DNA from: Rhodoferax sp.
GTDB lineage: Bacteria; Pseudomonadota; Gammaproteobacteria; Burkholderiales; Burkholderiaceae_C
Length of the DNA stretch: 64,000 nucleotides
Assembly (NCBI GenBank): GCA_024236015.1
Contig: JACKLK010000016.1
Location: 1-64,000 of the forward strand
Reading direction: 5' to 3'
Shown: positions 25,809-34,545 of the stretch, one piece after another
Layout of the letters: each line of letters opens with the position of its first letter
Numbering within the stretch: position 1 is the stretch's first letter
Position numbers and translations under genes: made by a program
Notes under the pieces: model-generated
Database searches by the model: none
The model's input: only the letters and a program-made list of their open reading frames with translations
Told to the model about the DNA's origin: nothing

Positions 25809-26708
25809 ATGCAAGTGCAGATGAACAGGATCGAGGCCAGCCGCGACAAGCTGGGCGAGGGGGCCTTGTGGGACAGCCGCACGCAGTGCCTGTACTGGGT
25901 CGACAGCGTGCGCAGGCTCGTGCGCAGACTCGACCCGGGCTCCGGTCACGTGACGGATTGGGTCATGCCCGGTCTGGTCGGCAGCGTTGCGCTGATGCGC
26001 TCGCAGACGCAGCTGCTGGCGGCGCTGAACGACGGGTGGTATCTGCTGGACCTGGACACGGGTGCGGTGACGCCTTTCGCCCGGCCGTCCGACATGCCGC
26101 ACGACGCGCGCCTGAACGACGGAAAGACCGACCGGCAGGGCCGCTTCCTGGTCGGCACCATTCTCGAGGACCCCTGGAGCCGCACCGCGGGCGTCAAGTG
26201 CGCGGGAATCCTGTACCGGCTCAACGCGGACCGTTCGCTGGAGCAGATCGACGACGACATCCGCCTGTCGAATGCCACCTGCTTCAGTCCCGCGGGCGAC
26301 AAGATGTATTTCGCTGACTCGCCGGATTGCGAAATCCGGGTCTACGACTACGACGGCGCCAGCGGGCGGGTTGCTGCGCCCCGAACCTTCATCGACACCA
26401 GGCCGCACGGCTCCTTGCCCGATGGCGCCACCGTGGATTCCGATGGCTGCCTCTGGGTGGCGTTGCCCCAGATCGCCGCCGTCGGACAGTTCGATCCGCA
26501 GGGCGCGTTGATGCGCACCGTGAAGACGCCGTGTCCGCTGCCGACCTGCCCGAGCTTCGGAGGTGCGGATCTCGACGAGTTGTACGTGACATCGCTGCAC
26601 GACTCGGGCAACGGCCGCTTGTTGTCCCCGCATCCGGACAGCGGCTTCGTGTTCCGGATCACCGGACTCGGCGTGCGCGGCCTGCCCGAAGTGCCATATG
26701 CAGGTTGA
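25809..26708 (+). CDS. SMP-30/gluconolactonase/LRE-like hydrolase
   Basis: The 299-residue beta-propeller protein starts at ATG 25809, 10 bp after AGGAGG. The metal ligands of the family are visible: Glu in LGEGALWD, Asn in LNDGKTDRQGRFLVGT, Asn in LSNATCFSP and Asp in LPDGATVDSDG. Members hydrolyse lactones in the presence of a divalent metal. In this island a lactonase could open the lactone produced by the Baeyer-Villiger enzyme; this is a contextual inference, since many members act on sugar lactones. Confidence 0.88.
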   Translation: MQVQMNRIEASRDKLGEGALWDSRTQCLYWVDSVRRLVRRLDPGSGHVTDWVMPGLVGSVALMRSQTQLLAALNDGWYLLDLDTGAVTPFARPSDMPHDARLNDGKTDRQGRFLVGTILEDPWSRTAGVKCAGILYRLNADRSLEQIDDDIRLSNATCFSPAGDKMYFADSPDCEIRVYDYDGASGRVAAPRTFIDTRPHGSLPDGATVDSDGCLWVALPQIAAVGQFDPQGALMRTVKTPCPLPTCPSFGGADLDELYVTSLHDSGNGRLLSPHPDSGFVFRITGLGVRGLPEVPYAG

Positions 26709-26735
26709 TGCCGACCGGGCCCGATCGACGCGAAT

Positions 26736-26749
26736 ATCACATCCGCGAT
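26736..26749 (+). promoter_or_regulatory. Operator-like motif before the SDR-livGFHM operon
   Basis: ATCACATCCGCGAT differs from ATCACATACGCGAT at one position. It lies 115 bp before the start at 26865, in the 156-bp gap after the SMP-30 gene. Confidence 0.65.
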
Positions 26750-26864
26750 CATTTCGCGCCGTTTTCCGGTTTTCTTGGATCGGCCGGTGTTCCTTGTTAG
26801 CCTCGCGGCCTATTGCTCGGGGATGGGTGGGTCGAGCGTACGCAACTCCCAACGAAGGATGAGG

Positions 26865-27692
26865 ATGACAGAAATCAGCAAACAGGAGCGGCCGGCGTCC
26901 GGCGGCATCGGTGGCCCCGCGCCGCGGCCGTTGGCCGGACGGTCCGCGCTGGTGACAGGCGGCGGGCGTGGCATCGGCAGTGCCATCTGCGAACGGCTGG
27001 GTGCGATGGGAGCGCTGGTGGCCGTGGTCTACCGTTTTGACCAGCGCTCGGCGCAGGCGACCGTCGACCGTATCCATGCGGCGGGTGGACAGGCCTTTGC
27101 GCTGGCCGCCGACATGGGCGCGTTGGCCAGCATCGACGACATGCTGGCCCGACTCGATCGGGAGTTGATGGCCCGCACCGGCGAGGCCCGGATCGACATC
27201 CTGGTCAACAACGCGGGTGTGGCGCCCAACGGCACGGTGGAGCAGACCTCCGAGCAGATGTTCGACGAGGTCATCAACGTCAATCTCAAGGGGCCGTTCT
27301 TCCTGACCCAGAAGGCGATACCCCGGCTCAGGGATGGCGGGCGCGTGATCAACATCTCGTCCACCGCGGCGATCCGCGGCCGACCGTACCTGGCCATCTA
27401 TGGCTCCAGCAAGGCTGCGCTCAACATGCTGACGCTGTCCTTGTCCAACCACCTGGGGCCACGCGGCATCACGGTCAACGCAATTGCGCCCGGGGCGGTC
27501 GAGACCGACATCAACGCCGCTTATGTGGCGGCCAACCCGAACGTGTACGCCGATTTCGCCAAGGGCCTGGCCCTGGGTCGGGTCGGACAGCCGAAGGACC
27601 TGGCCTCCATCGTGGGGTTCATCGCGTCGGACGATGCGTCATGGATCACCGGGCAGGTGATCTATGTCGACGGCGGCAGTTCTTTCAAATGA
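26865..27692 (+). CDS. Short-chain dehydrogenase/reductase (FabG-like)
   Basis: The 275-residue SDR has an N-terminal tail of about 24 residues, then SALVTGGGRGIGSAI, NNAGVAPNG, INISSTAAIRG with Ser, YGSSKAALNM with Tyr and Lys, and ITGQVIYVDGGSS. Start 26865 (MTEISKQE) has AAGGA 5 bp upstream; ATG 26859 would be too close. It is the first gene of a rightward operon with livGFHM, 12 bp before livG, linking import with an oxidoreductase step. Confidence 0.9.
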   Translation: MTEISKQERPASGGIGGPAPRPLAGRSALVTGGGRGIGSAICERLGAMGALVAVVYRFDQRSAQATVDRIHAAGGQAFALAADMGALASIDDMLARLDRELMARTGEARIDILVNNAGVAPNGTVEQTSEQMFDEVINVNLKGPFFLTQKAIPRLRDGGRVINISSTAAIRGRPYLAIYGSSKAALNMLTLSLSNHLGPRGITVNAIAPGAVETDINAAYVAANPNVYADFAKGLALGRVGQPKDLASIVGFIASDDASWITGQVIYVDGGSSFK

Positions 27693-27704
27693 TCGGAGGC
27701 ATGC

Positions 27705-28460
27705 GTGTCTGACGTGATTCTCGAGGCGCGGGGCCTGCGCAAGGCATTCGGCGGCTTCTATGCCGTCGATGGCGTGAACCTGCAGGTGCGCGAAGGCACC
27801 ATCCATGCGCTGATCGGTCCCAATGGCGCCGGAAAGACGACCTGCTTCAACCTGCTGAGCAAGTTCCTGCCACCGACCGCGGGCAGCATCCATCTGGCCG
27901 GGCGCGACATCACCCGCCGCACGCCGGCCGAGGTGGCGCGGCTGGGCATGGTGCGCAGCTTCCAGATCTCGGCGACGTTCCCGACCATGACGGCGCTCGA
28001 GAACGTGCGCCTGGCGTTGCAGCGACAGCGCGGCGAGAACTACGATTTCTGGGTCGGCCGCAAGGTGTTGCGGCAATACGAGGAGCAGGCGCGATCACTG
28101 CTGGCCGACGTGGGCCTGAGCGAACTGGCCGATTCACCGGCCAACCTGCTGTCGTACGGGCACAAGCGGGCACTGGAGCTGGCGACCACGCTGGCACTCG
28201 ATCCGCGCGTGATGCTGCTCGATGAACCCACGGCGGGCATGACCCAGATGGACGTCGAGCGCATCGTGGCGCTGATCCGGCGTATCCGTGCCGGGCGCAC
28301 CATCGTCGTTGTCGAGCACAACCTGTCGGTGGTCGCGGGCTTGTGCGACACCGTCACGGTGCTGACCCGTGGCACGGTCCTCACCGAAGGCGACTACGAG
28401 ACCGTCTCGCGGGACCCCGATGTCATCACGGCCTACCTGGGGAGCGAAGATGTCCAATGA
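27705..28460 (+). CDS. livG: HAAT-family ABC transporter ATP-binding protein LivG
   Basis: The 251-residue ATPase starts at GTG 27705, 5 bp after GGAGG. Walker A is GPNGAGKTT, the signature is LSYGHKRALELA, and Walker B is VMLLDEPTAGM. The C-terminal part ends VITAYLG, the LivG hallmark. With LivF, LivH and LivM it forms an inner-membrane importer. The three LivK paralogues of the island are its likely receptors. Confidence 0.94.
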   Translation: MSDVILEARGLRKAFGGFYAVDGVNLQVREGTIHALIGPNGAGKTTCFNLLSKFLPPTAGSIHLAGRDITRRTPAEVARLGMVRSFQISATFPTMTALENVRLALQRQRGENYDFWVGRKVLRQYEEQARSLLADVGLSELADSPANLLSYGHKRALELATTLALDPRVMLLDEPTAGMTQMDVERIVALIRRIRAGRTIVVVEHNLSVVAGLCDTVTVLTRGTVLTEGDYETVSRDPDVITAYLGSEDVQ

Positions 28461-29157
28461 AGTGATGTTGAAAGTCGCGCAGCTACAGGCGTGGTACGAC
28501 GAGAGTCACGTGCTGCATGGGGTGGACTTCGAAGTGCGGTCCGGCGAGATCGTGACGCTGCTGGGGCGCAATGGCGCCGGCAAGAGCACGACGCTCAAGT
28601 CCATCATGGGCCTGATACCGCGGCGCGCCGGCAGCATTTCCTTCCAGGGGCGCGAGATGATGCAGGCCCGGCCGGACCAGATCGGCATGGCCGGAATCGC
28701 GTTCTGCCCGGAGGACCGGGGCATCTTCCGCTCGCTGACCGTGACCGAGAACCTGATGCTGCCCCCGGTCATTGCATCGGGGGGCCTGGATCTCGACACG
28801 ATCTACGCGATGTTTCCCAACCTGAAGGAGCGCGCGAGCAGCCGCGGCACGATGTTGTCCGGCGGCGAGCAGCAGATGCTGGCGATTGCACGCATCCTGC
28901 GCACCGGGGCCCGGCTGCTGCTGCTGGACGAACCGACCGAGGGCCTGGCTCCGGTGATCGTGCAGCAGATTGGCCAGATGATCCGCGAGATCAAGAAGCG
29001 CGGATTCACCGTGTTGCTGGTGGAGCAGAACTTCCGTTTTGCCGCGACGGTCGCCGATCGCCACTACGTGATGGAGCACGGCAGGATCATCGACGAAATC
29101 GCCAATGCCGATCTGCCGGCCGAAACCGAAAAGCTGCACGGATACCTGGGTGTCTGA
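28450..29157 (+). CDS. livF: HAAT-family ABC transporter ATP-binding protein LivF
   Basis: The 235-residue ATPase has Walker A GRNGAGKST, signature LSGGEQQML, Walker B LLLLDEPTEGL, and the LivF motif CPEDRGIFRSLTVTENL. It overlaps the end of livG by 11 bp, so they are coupled. The expected length for LivF is about 235. Confidence 0.94.
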   Translation: MSNEVMLKVAQLQAWYDESHVLHGVDFEVRSGEIVTLLGRNGAGKSTTLKSIMGLIPRRAGSISFQGREMMQARPDQIGMAGIAFCPEDRGIFRSLTVTENLMLPPVIASGGLDLDTIYAMFPNLKERASSRGTMLSGGEQQMLAIARILRTGARLLLLDEPTEGLAPVIVQQIGQMIREIKKRGFTVLLVEQNFRFAATVADRHYVMEHGRIIDEIANADLPAETEKLHGYLGV

Positions 29158-29179
29158 GCCGCGCTAAGAGAGCAAATCC

Positions 29180-30067
29180 ATGTTTACCATCTTCGGCATT
29201 CCTTCCCAACTGTTCTACGGCCAACTGATGCTGGGCATCGTGAACGGCGCCTTCTATGCGTTGCTGTCGCTGGGACTGGCCGTGATCTTCGGCATGCTGG
29301 GCATTCTGAATTTCGCCCACGGCGCGCTCTACATGCTGGGTGCGTTCGTGGCCTACATCCTGCTGGAATCCTTCCAGATCGGATATTGGTGGGCACTGTT
29401 GATCGCCCCGCTGGTGGTGGCGGCCTTCGGCGCGTTGATGGAAACCACGCTGATCCGTCGCATGTACAAGCTGGACCATGTGTACGGCCTGCTGCTGACC
29501 TTCGCATTGGCGATGATCATCCAGGGTGTCGTGCGCCTCGTGTTCAACAACGCCGGCCTGCCCTACCGCATTCCGGAGGAGCTGCAGGGCGCGATGAACC
29601 TGGGCTTCATGTTCATGCCGTATTACCGGGCCTGGGTAGTGGTGGCGGCGCTGTCCGTATGCCTGGTCACCTGGTTCCTGATCGAGCGCACCTCCCTGGG
29701 CGCCAAGTTGCGTGCGGCGACCGAAAACGCGCCGCTGGTGCAGAGCTTCGGCGTCAACGTGCCCCGCATGGTGCTGCTGACCTATGCGGGCGGCGCGGCG
29801 TTGGCCGCCTTCGCCGGCGTGCTGGCCGCGCCGGTGTATTCGGTCAACGTGAACATGGGGGAGCACTTCATGATCACGGTGTTCGCGATCGTGGTCATCG
29901 GGGGCATGGGCTCCATCATGGGCTCGGTCGTTGCCAGCCTGATCCTGGGAATGATCGAAGGCCTCACCAAGCTCTTCTATCCCGAGGCATCGGCGCTCGT
30001 GATTTTCATCGTGATGATTTTCGTGCTCCTGACCAAGCCGGCGGGACTCTTTGGACGAGGTAACTGA
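29180..30067 (+). CDS. livH: HAAT-family ABC transporter permease LivH
   Basis: The 295-residue membrane protein has about eight helices. GMLGILNFAHGALYMLGAF is the conserved LivH segment, and SLGAKLRAATENAPLVQSFG is the cytoplasmic coupling loop. It lies 22 bp after livF and 1 bp before livM. Confidence 0.94.
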   Translation: MFTIFGIPSQLFYGQLMLGIVNGAFYALLSLGLAVIFGMLGILNFAHGALYMLGAFVAYILLESFQIGYWWALLIAPLVVAAFGALMETTLIRRMYKLDHVYGLLLTFALAMIIQGVVRLVFNNAGLPYRIPEELQGAMNLGFMFMPYYRAWVVVAALSVCLVTWFLIERTSLGAKLRAATENAPLVQSFGVNVPRMVLLTYAGGAALAAFAGVLAAPVYSVNVNMGEHFMITVFAIVVIGGMGSIMGSVVASLILGMIEGLTKLFYPEASALVIFIVMIFVLLTKPAGLFGRGN

Positions 30068-30068
30068 C

Positions 30069-31070
30069 ATGAGCGTTTCATCCCCTTCGCAACGGTCGCC
30101 GATGGCGGCGTCGACCCGTTCCCCTGGCGGCCTGCAGATCCTGTCCTTCACGGGCGCGCAAAGCATCGCCTTCCTGATCATGGTTGGCCTGCTGGTGTTG
30201 TCTCCCACGGTGGTGTATCCGGTCTTCCTGATGAAGATCCTGTGCTACGCGATCTTTGCCTGCTCGCTGAACCTGATTGCCGGTTATGGCGGCATGATGT
30301 CCTTCGGGCATGCGGCCTACTTCGGCATCGGCGCCTACACGGCGGCCTGGTGCACCAAGAACTGGGCCATCACCCCGGAGATCGGCATCCTGCTCGGCGG
30401 CGCCACCGGCGCCCTGGCGGGCCTCGTGTTCGGCTGGCTCGCCATCCGACGCCCCGGCATGTTCTTCACCATGGTCACGATGGCCATCGGCCAGGCGGTG
30501 TATTTCATCTGCGTGCAGGCACCGTTCACGAACGGCGAGGACGGCATCCAGAAGGTGCCGCGCGGTCAGTTTCTCGGCTTGATCTCGCTGACCGACAACA
30601 TGACGATGTACTGGCTGGTGGTGCTGCTGTTCCTGGGTGTGTTCCTGTTCCTGCACCGCCTGACGCAATCCCCGCTCGGCCATGTGCTCAAGTCGATCCG
30701 CGACAACGAGCCGCGGGCCACCTCGCTGGGCTACAAGACGCAGAACTTCAAGCTGATCACCTATGTGCTGGCGACCTTTCTCGCCGGCGTCGCCGGATCG
30801 ACCAAGGCGATCGTGTTCGGCATCGCCACGCTCACCGACGTCGGCTTCAACATGTCCGGCGAAGTGGTGATGATGGCGCTGTTCGGCGGCATGGGCACCA
30901 TCTTCGGGCCGGTTGTCGGGGCGACGCTGACCGCATCGCTGTCGTATTACCTGTCGCCGTTCGGCGCCTGGATCTACATCGTGCAAGGCACCGTGTTCGC
31001 ACTGTGCGTGTTGTTGTTCCGTCGCGGCATCATCGGCGAGATCAACATGCGCTGGAACACCAAGCTCTGA
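30069..31070 (+). CDS. livM: HAAT-family ABC transporter permease LivM
   Basis: The 333-residue membrane protein contains CSLNLIAGYGGMMSFGHAAY and a coupling loop SPLGHVLKSIRDNEPRATS typical of LivM. A hydrophilic N-terminus of about 30 residues precedes the first helix. It ends the operon, followed by a clear terminator. Confidence 0.94.
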   Translation: MSVSSPSQRSPMAASTRSPGGLQILSFTGAQSIAFLIMVGLLVLSPTVVYPVFLMKILCYAIFACSLNLIAGYGGMMSFGHAAYFGIGAYTAAWCTKNWAITPEIGILLGGATGALAGLVFGWLAIRRPGMFFTMVTMAIGQAVYFICVQAPFTNGEDGIQKVPRGQFLGLISLTDNMTMYWLVVLLFLGVFLFLHRLTQSPLGHVLKSIRDNEPRATSLGYKTQNFKLITYVLATFLAGVAGSTKAIVFGIATLTDVGFNMSGEVVMMALFGGMGTIFGPVVGATLTASLSYYLSPFGAWIYIVQGTVFALCVLLFRRGIIGEINMRWNTKL

Positions 31071-31101
31071 TTGCCGGGCACGCGCAGGCGGCAATGAAGA
31101 A

Positions 31102-31126
31102 GGGGCGCTGCGGCGCCCCCTTTTTC
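31102..31126 (+). terminator. Rho-independent terminator after livM
   Basis: GGGGCGC and GCGCCCC form a 7-bp GC stem around TGCG, followed by C and five T. It starts 31 bp after the livM stop and faces the converging acyl-CoA ligase gene. Confidence 0.9.
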
Positions 31127-31204
31127 TTGTCGTGTGTCGATGCCGCGGACAGCGGCATGGCATGACCCCGCAGCCGACCCCGCAGGGTGTCCGCAGGGTT
31201 TCGC

Positions 31205-32803
31205 TCAGTGCCTGGCGAGCAACGAATCGGCCATCTGCCGGGCCTGCTGGTAGTTGCCCTTGCCACTCTCGCTGCGCGGCATGCCGTCGACCGCGAAGAT
31301 GCGCTTGGGAATCTTGTAGCCGGCCAGCTTGCCGCGCAGCGCCTGGCGCAGGGTGAACTCATCGAGCGTGATGTCGTTGCGCATGCGCGTCAGCGCCACC
31401 ACGATATGACCGAAGCTGGCATCCGGTACGCCGATCACCATGGCGTCGTCGATGCCGTCGAGCTGCTTGACCGCCTGTTCGACCTCCTCGACGAAGACCT
31501 TCTCCCCGCCGGTGTTGATCACGAGGTTGCCGCGTCCGATCAGCTCCATGCTGCCGTCTTCATGGCGTCGCGCCCAGTCGCCTGGCACGGCATACCGTTG
31601 ACCGCCGTGGACCTGGAATGTCTCCCGTGTCTTGACCGGATCACCGAAGTAACCCTGGGGAATCGGCTCGGGCCGCGCAATCATGCCCTCGCCGGGCTGA
31701 TCCGGTCCAAGGATCTCGCCGCTGCTGGTGATGAGCACGGTCCGGGGGCCGGGCTGGAAGCGGCCGGTGGGCATCTCGGTGTCTGCGGTTGTCACCGAGT
31801 AACCCAGGCCCGAGGCTTCCGAGGCGCCATAAAGATCGACCAGCTTGAGCTGCGGCAGGTGGCGCAGGAGCTGGCGCTTGTTCTCGATGCTCCACATCAG
31901 GCCCGATGAACTGATGACCTTGAGGGCGTCCAGCGCAAAGGGCTTGCGCGCCTCGTCCAGTACCCGCGCCATCGGCCGAGCGAATACGTCGCCCACGATC
32001 AGCAAGCGGGTGGCTTGTTCGCGCGCGGCCACCTGCCACAACTCCTTGGCGTCGAACGTCGTGGAGGGCAGCAGCACCACGGTGCCGCCGGCGAGCAGCT
32101 CCGACAGGGTGCTGGTGATGCCCGCCGCATGCATCAGCGGGCACGCGGGAATGACCCGACCTGGCGCCGTGGTCGTGCGCACCGACTCCAGGTACTGGGC
32201 CATGTTCTCGGGCCGCCAGGTCACCAGCGGCGATTCCAGCTGCACTTCACGCACCGTATGGCCGGGCCATATCACGCCCTTGGGTCGGCCCGTCGTGCCG
32301 CCCGTGTACATCAGAAAGGCGTCTTCGGGTGCGCGCTGGATGTCCAGCGGTGCCCCGTTGCCTTGGGAGGCCAGTGCTTCGAACCGTTGGGCGTTCCGGT
32401 GCTCGCCGTCTTCGCAGATCCACAGCACCACCTCGGGCAGGGTTTCCTGGAGCAGCGCGATGTCCCGCGCAAACTCCTTCTGGAATATCACGCAGCGTGC
32501 GCCGGAGTTGCGCAGGATGTAGGCGACCTCGTCCGCGGTGTAGCGGTAGTTGATGTTGGCCGGCGACAGGCGCGCCTTCAGGCAGCCGATGAACGCTTCG
32601 ACGTAGGCGGGCTTGTTTCGCATCAGAAACCCGACCCGGTCCCCGCTGCGCAGGCCGGCCGCCAGAAAGGCGCGGGCCAGCCGGTTCGTCCGCTGGTCGA
32701 AGTCGCCCCATGCGATCGACACGTCGCCTTGCACGATGGCCTGTCGCTCGGGCGGCACCACCGTGGCCACCGCGTCCAGCATATCTCCAAGAATCCAGCG
32801 CAT
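31205..32803 (-). CDS. AMP-forming acyl-CoA synthetase
   Basis: The 532-residue ANL-superfamily enzyme has the P-loop-like YTGGTTGRPKGV, LYGASEASGLG (A5 motif), the hinge GDWARRHEDGSMELIGR, and a C-terminal RSESGKGN with the adenylation Lys. It activates a carboxylic acid to its CoA thioester with ATP. Start 32803 (MRWILGDML) is chosen over an upstream in-frame ATG (32851) with poor coding character. It is divergent from the IclR gene with operator-like sites between. It likely feeds the ring-opened or side-chain acid into the acyl-CoA dehydrogenase and crotonase steps encoded opposite. Confidence 0.92.
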   Translation of the reverse strand: MRWILGDMLDAVATVVPPERQAIVQGDVSIAWGDFDQRTNRLARAFLAAGLRSGDRVGFLMRNKPAYVEAFIGCLKARLSPANINYRYTADEVAYILRNSGARCVIFQKEFARDIALLQETLPEVVLWICEDGEHRNAQRFEALASQGNGAPLDIQRAPEDAFLMYTGGTTGRPKGVIWPGHTVREVQLESPLVTWRPENMAQYLESVRTTTAPGRVIPACPLMHAAGITSTLSELLAGGTVVLLPSTTFDAKELWQVAAREQATRLLIVGDVFARPMARVLDEARKPFALDALKVISSSGLMWSIENKRQLLRHLPQLKLVDLYGASEASGLGYSVTTADTEMPTGRFQPGPRTVLITSSGEILGPDQPGEGMIARPEPIPQGYFGDPVKTRETFQVHGGQRYAVPGDWARRHEDGSMELIGRGNLVINTGGEKVFVEEVEQAVKQLDGIDDAMVIGVPDASFGHIVVALTRMRNDITLDEFTLRQALRGKLAGYKIPKRIFAVDGMPRSESGKGNYQQARQMADSLLARH

Positions 32804-32919
32804 GAATATTCCTATGGTTCGGCCTGCAACGCAGGTGCAGCACTCCCGCAAGAGGGGGCAAGCGCATGGTAATCACAGCCGTGCCGGCGACCATGCGAAA
32901 CGCTGCATCGGGGTGCAGA

Positions 32920-32933
32920 TTCACATATGCAAT
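32920..32933 (+). promoter_or_regulatory. Operator-like motif upstream of the acyl-CoA ligase
   Basis: TTCACATATGCAAT matches the island motif at 11 of 14 positions. It lies 116 bp before the leftward ligase start. Confidence 0.45.
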
Positions 32934-32977
32934 AGCCAGGTCCGCGCATGGGGGTGTGCGATAGTTGCCGCTCCAAT

Positions 32978-32991
32978 ATCACATACGTGGT
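32978..32991 (+). promoter_or_regulatory. Operator-like motif upstream of the IclR regulator gene
   Basis: ATCACATACGTGGT matches the island motif at 12 of 14 positions, preceded by CCAAT as at the BVMO copy. It lies 104 bp before the IclR start. A further palindrome, TGCCATATGTGTGGCA (32998-33013), sits just downstream and may be another half-site pair. Autoregulation is the natural reading. Confidence 0.6.
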
Positions 32992-33095
32992 AAATGCTGC
33001 CATATGTGTGGCAAATCCGTGTGACAGGCGAAACTATCGCCGTTCACCCAATACAGGGGCGCACAACAGCCCCGAGGCATCCAGAGAGACATGTC

Positions 33096-34067
33096 ATGGC
33101 ATTAACCACTTCCGTGAAATCGGCCATCCGGGTCATCGAGGTCCTGGAACTGTTCGAGAAGACACGCGAACCGTGTTCCCTCAAGGAGATCATCGATCAC
33201 CTGCAGTATCCGCAGTCGAGCACGACGATCCTGCTGAAGAACCTGGTGAGCATCGGCTACCTGAATTACGACCGGCAACGCCGGAAATATTTCCCGACCC
33301 TGCGCCTGGCCCGGTTGGGGGGCTGGGTGCCCACGGCCTTGTTCGGCAACGGTCGGGTTTTCGACGTGATGAACGATCTCGGCAAGATCACCGGCGACTA
33401 CATCGGGCTGGGTACCCAGAACGATGTGTATCTGCAGTACATCAAGAACGTCCAGTCCACCTATCCCGTGCATTTCGTGATCCCCGAGGGCAGCATGCGC
33501 CTGCTCACGCAGTCGGCGGCCGGCTGGATGCTGCTGGCCGCGCTCGACGAACGCAAGGCCGACTACACCATCCGCCGCGCCAACATTGCGGCCGACCGCG
33601 CCGAGGATCGTGTCAATGTGAGCGAGATCATGGCCATGTTGCCGCGCATCCGCGAGCAGGGATACGCCTACGCCGAGAACCGGCCGTTCGTCGGCGCCGC
33701 GACCCTGTGTGTTCCGCTGCCGATACGGGTGCAAGGGCAGCCGGTCGTCATGAGCGTCGGTGGCCTGGTCGACCGTATCCGGCCGCGCAAGAACGAGCTC
33801 GTGCGTCTGCTCAAGCGCAGCGCCGAATCGGTGACGGGAGAAGGCGATCCGCCGGACCTGAGCATGATGCCGGGTGGCGACTCCCCGCCGACCGGGCTCT
33901 CGACGGCTGGCGCGGGCGCGGGCGCAGACGCGGGGCCAGGGGCGGGCGCAGGCGTCGCCGGTCAGGCCGACACGGCTTCGTCGCAGCACGACCGGTTGGC
34001 GCGCAGCTGGTTCAACGCCCTGAGTCGTTATGGCGAACGCGACGGGCTTTCGGCGGGCCGGCATTGA
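33096..34067 (+). CDS. IclR-family transcriptional regulator of the catabolic island
   Basis: The 323-residue protein has an N-terminal winged HTH (SLKEIIDHLQYPQSSTTILL) and an effector-binding GAF-like domain including GLGTQNDVYLQYIKN and LTQSAAGWMLLAAL. The usual family length is about 250-280. The excess is a C-terminal tail of roughly 65 residues rich in Ala, Gly and Asp, ending YGERDGLSAGRH, which looks disordered. Start 33096 follows AGAGAG. It is the first gene of the operon with the EthD-like, acyl-CoA dehydrogenase and crotonase genes. It is the only regulator in the island and the best candidate binder of the repeated operator motif. Confidence 0.9.
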   Translation: MALTTSVKSAIRVIEVLELFEKTREPCSLKEIIDHLQYPQSSTTILLKNLVSIGYLNYDRQRRKYFPTLRLARLGGWVPTALFGNGRVFDVMNDLGKITGDYIGLGTQNDVYLQYIKNVQSTYPVHFVIPEGSMRLLTQSAAGWMLLAALDERKADYTIRRANIAADRAEDRVNVSEIMAMLPRIREQGYAYAENRPFVGAATLCVPLPIRVQGQPVVMSVGGLVDRIRPRKNELVRLLKRSAESVTGEGDPPDLSMMPGGDSPPTGLSTAGAGAGADAGPGAGAGVAGQADTASSQHDRLARSWFNALSRYGERDGLSAGRH

Positions 34068-34134
34068 TGCGGCGTGCCGCGATGCGGACCCCGGGCCCCG
34101 GCGCAGGCGCCTGGACAGGCGCAGGGGCCCGTGC

Positions 34135-34545
34135 ATGACCCGTTATGCCTCCATGGTGCTGGCCAATCCCGTGCCCGGGCGCGAGGATGTGTTCAACGAC
34201 TGGTACACCCATGTCCACATCCCCGACGTGCTGACCATCGACGGCATCGTGGCGGCGACCCGCTACCGGCTGGTGGCGCAGCGCGGTGGCGACCCGGCCA
34301 TCGCCGGCTTTTCCTACCTGACCATCTATGAAATCGAAACCGATGACCTGCGAGGGGTCTTCCGTACCCTGGTCACCCGCATGGGTACCGCGCTGATGCC
34401 GATGAGCGACGCCATTGCGCCCGAGCGCGCGTTCTACGACTGGGAGGTGCTGGGCCCGCGCGTGCTCGCCGATCCCGACGGCGTGGCAGCCGCGGCCGGT
34501 GCCCAGGGGCTGCCGGATGCAGCCGCCTCCGAGGAGTCTGCATGA
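34135..34545 (+). CDS. EthD-like dimeric alpha/beta-barrel protein
   Basis: The 136-residue protein MTRYASMVLANPVPGREDVFN has NDWYTHVHIPDVLTIDG, RYRL and YLTIYEIE in register with the 14134 and 18009 products. Its stop overlaps the start of the next acyl-CoA dehydrogenase gene (ATGA, 34542-34545). Start 34135 is chosen because the upstream extension from 34030 is Arg-rich and unlike the family. The role is unknown, but strict co-translation with a beta-oxidation gene suggests it works on the pathway intermediate. Confidence 0.68.
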   Translation: MTRYASMVLANPVPGREDVFNDWYTHVHIPDVLTIDGIVAATRYRLVAQRGGDPAIAGFSYLTIYEIETDDLRGVFRTLVTRMGTALMPMSDAIAPERAFYDWEVLGPRVLADPDGVAAAAGAQGLPDAAASEESA

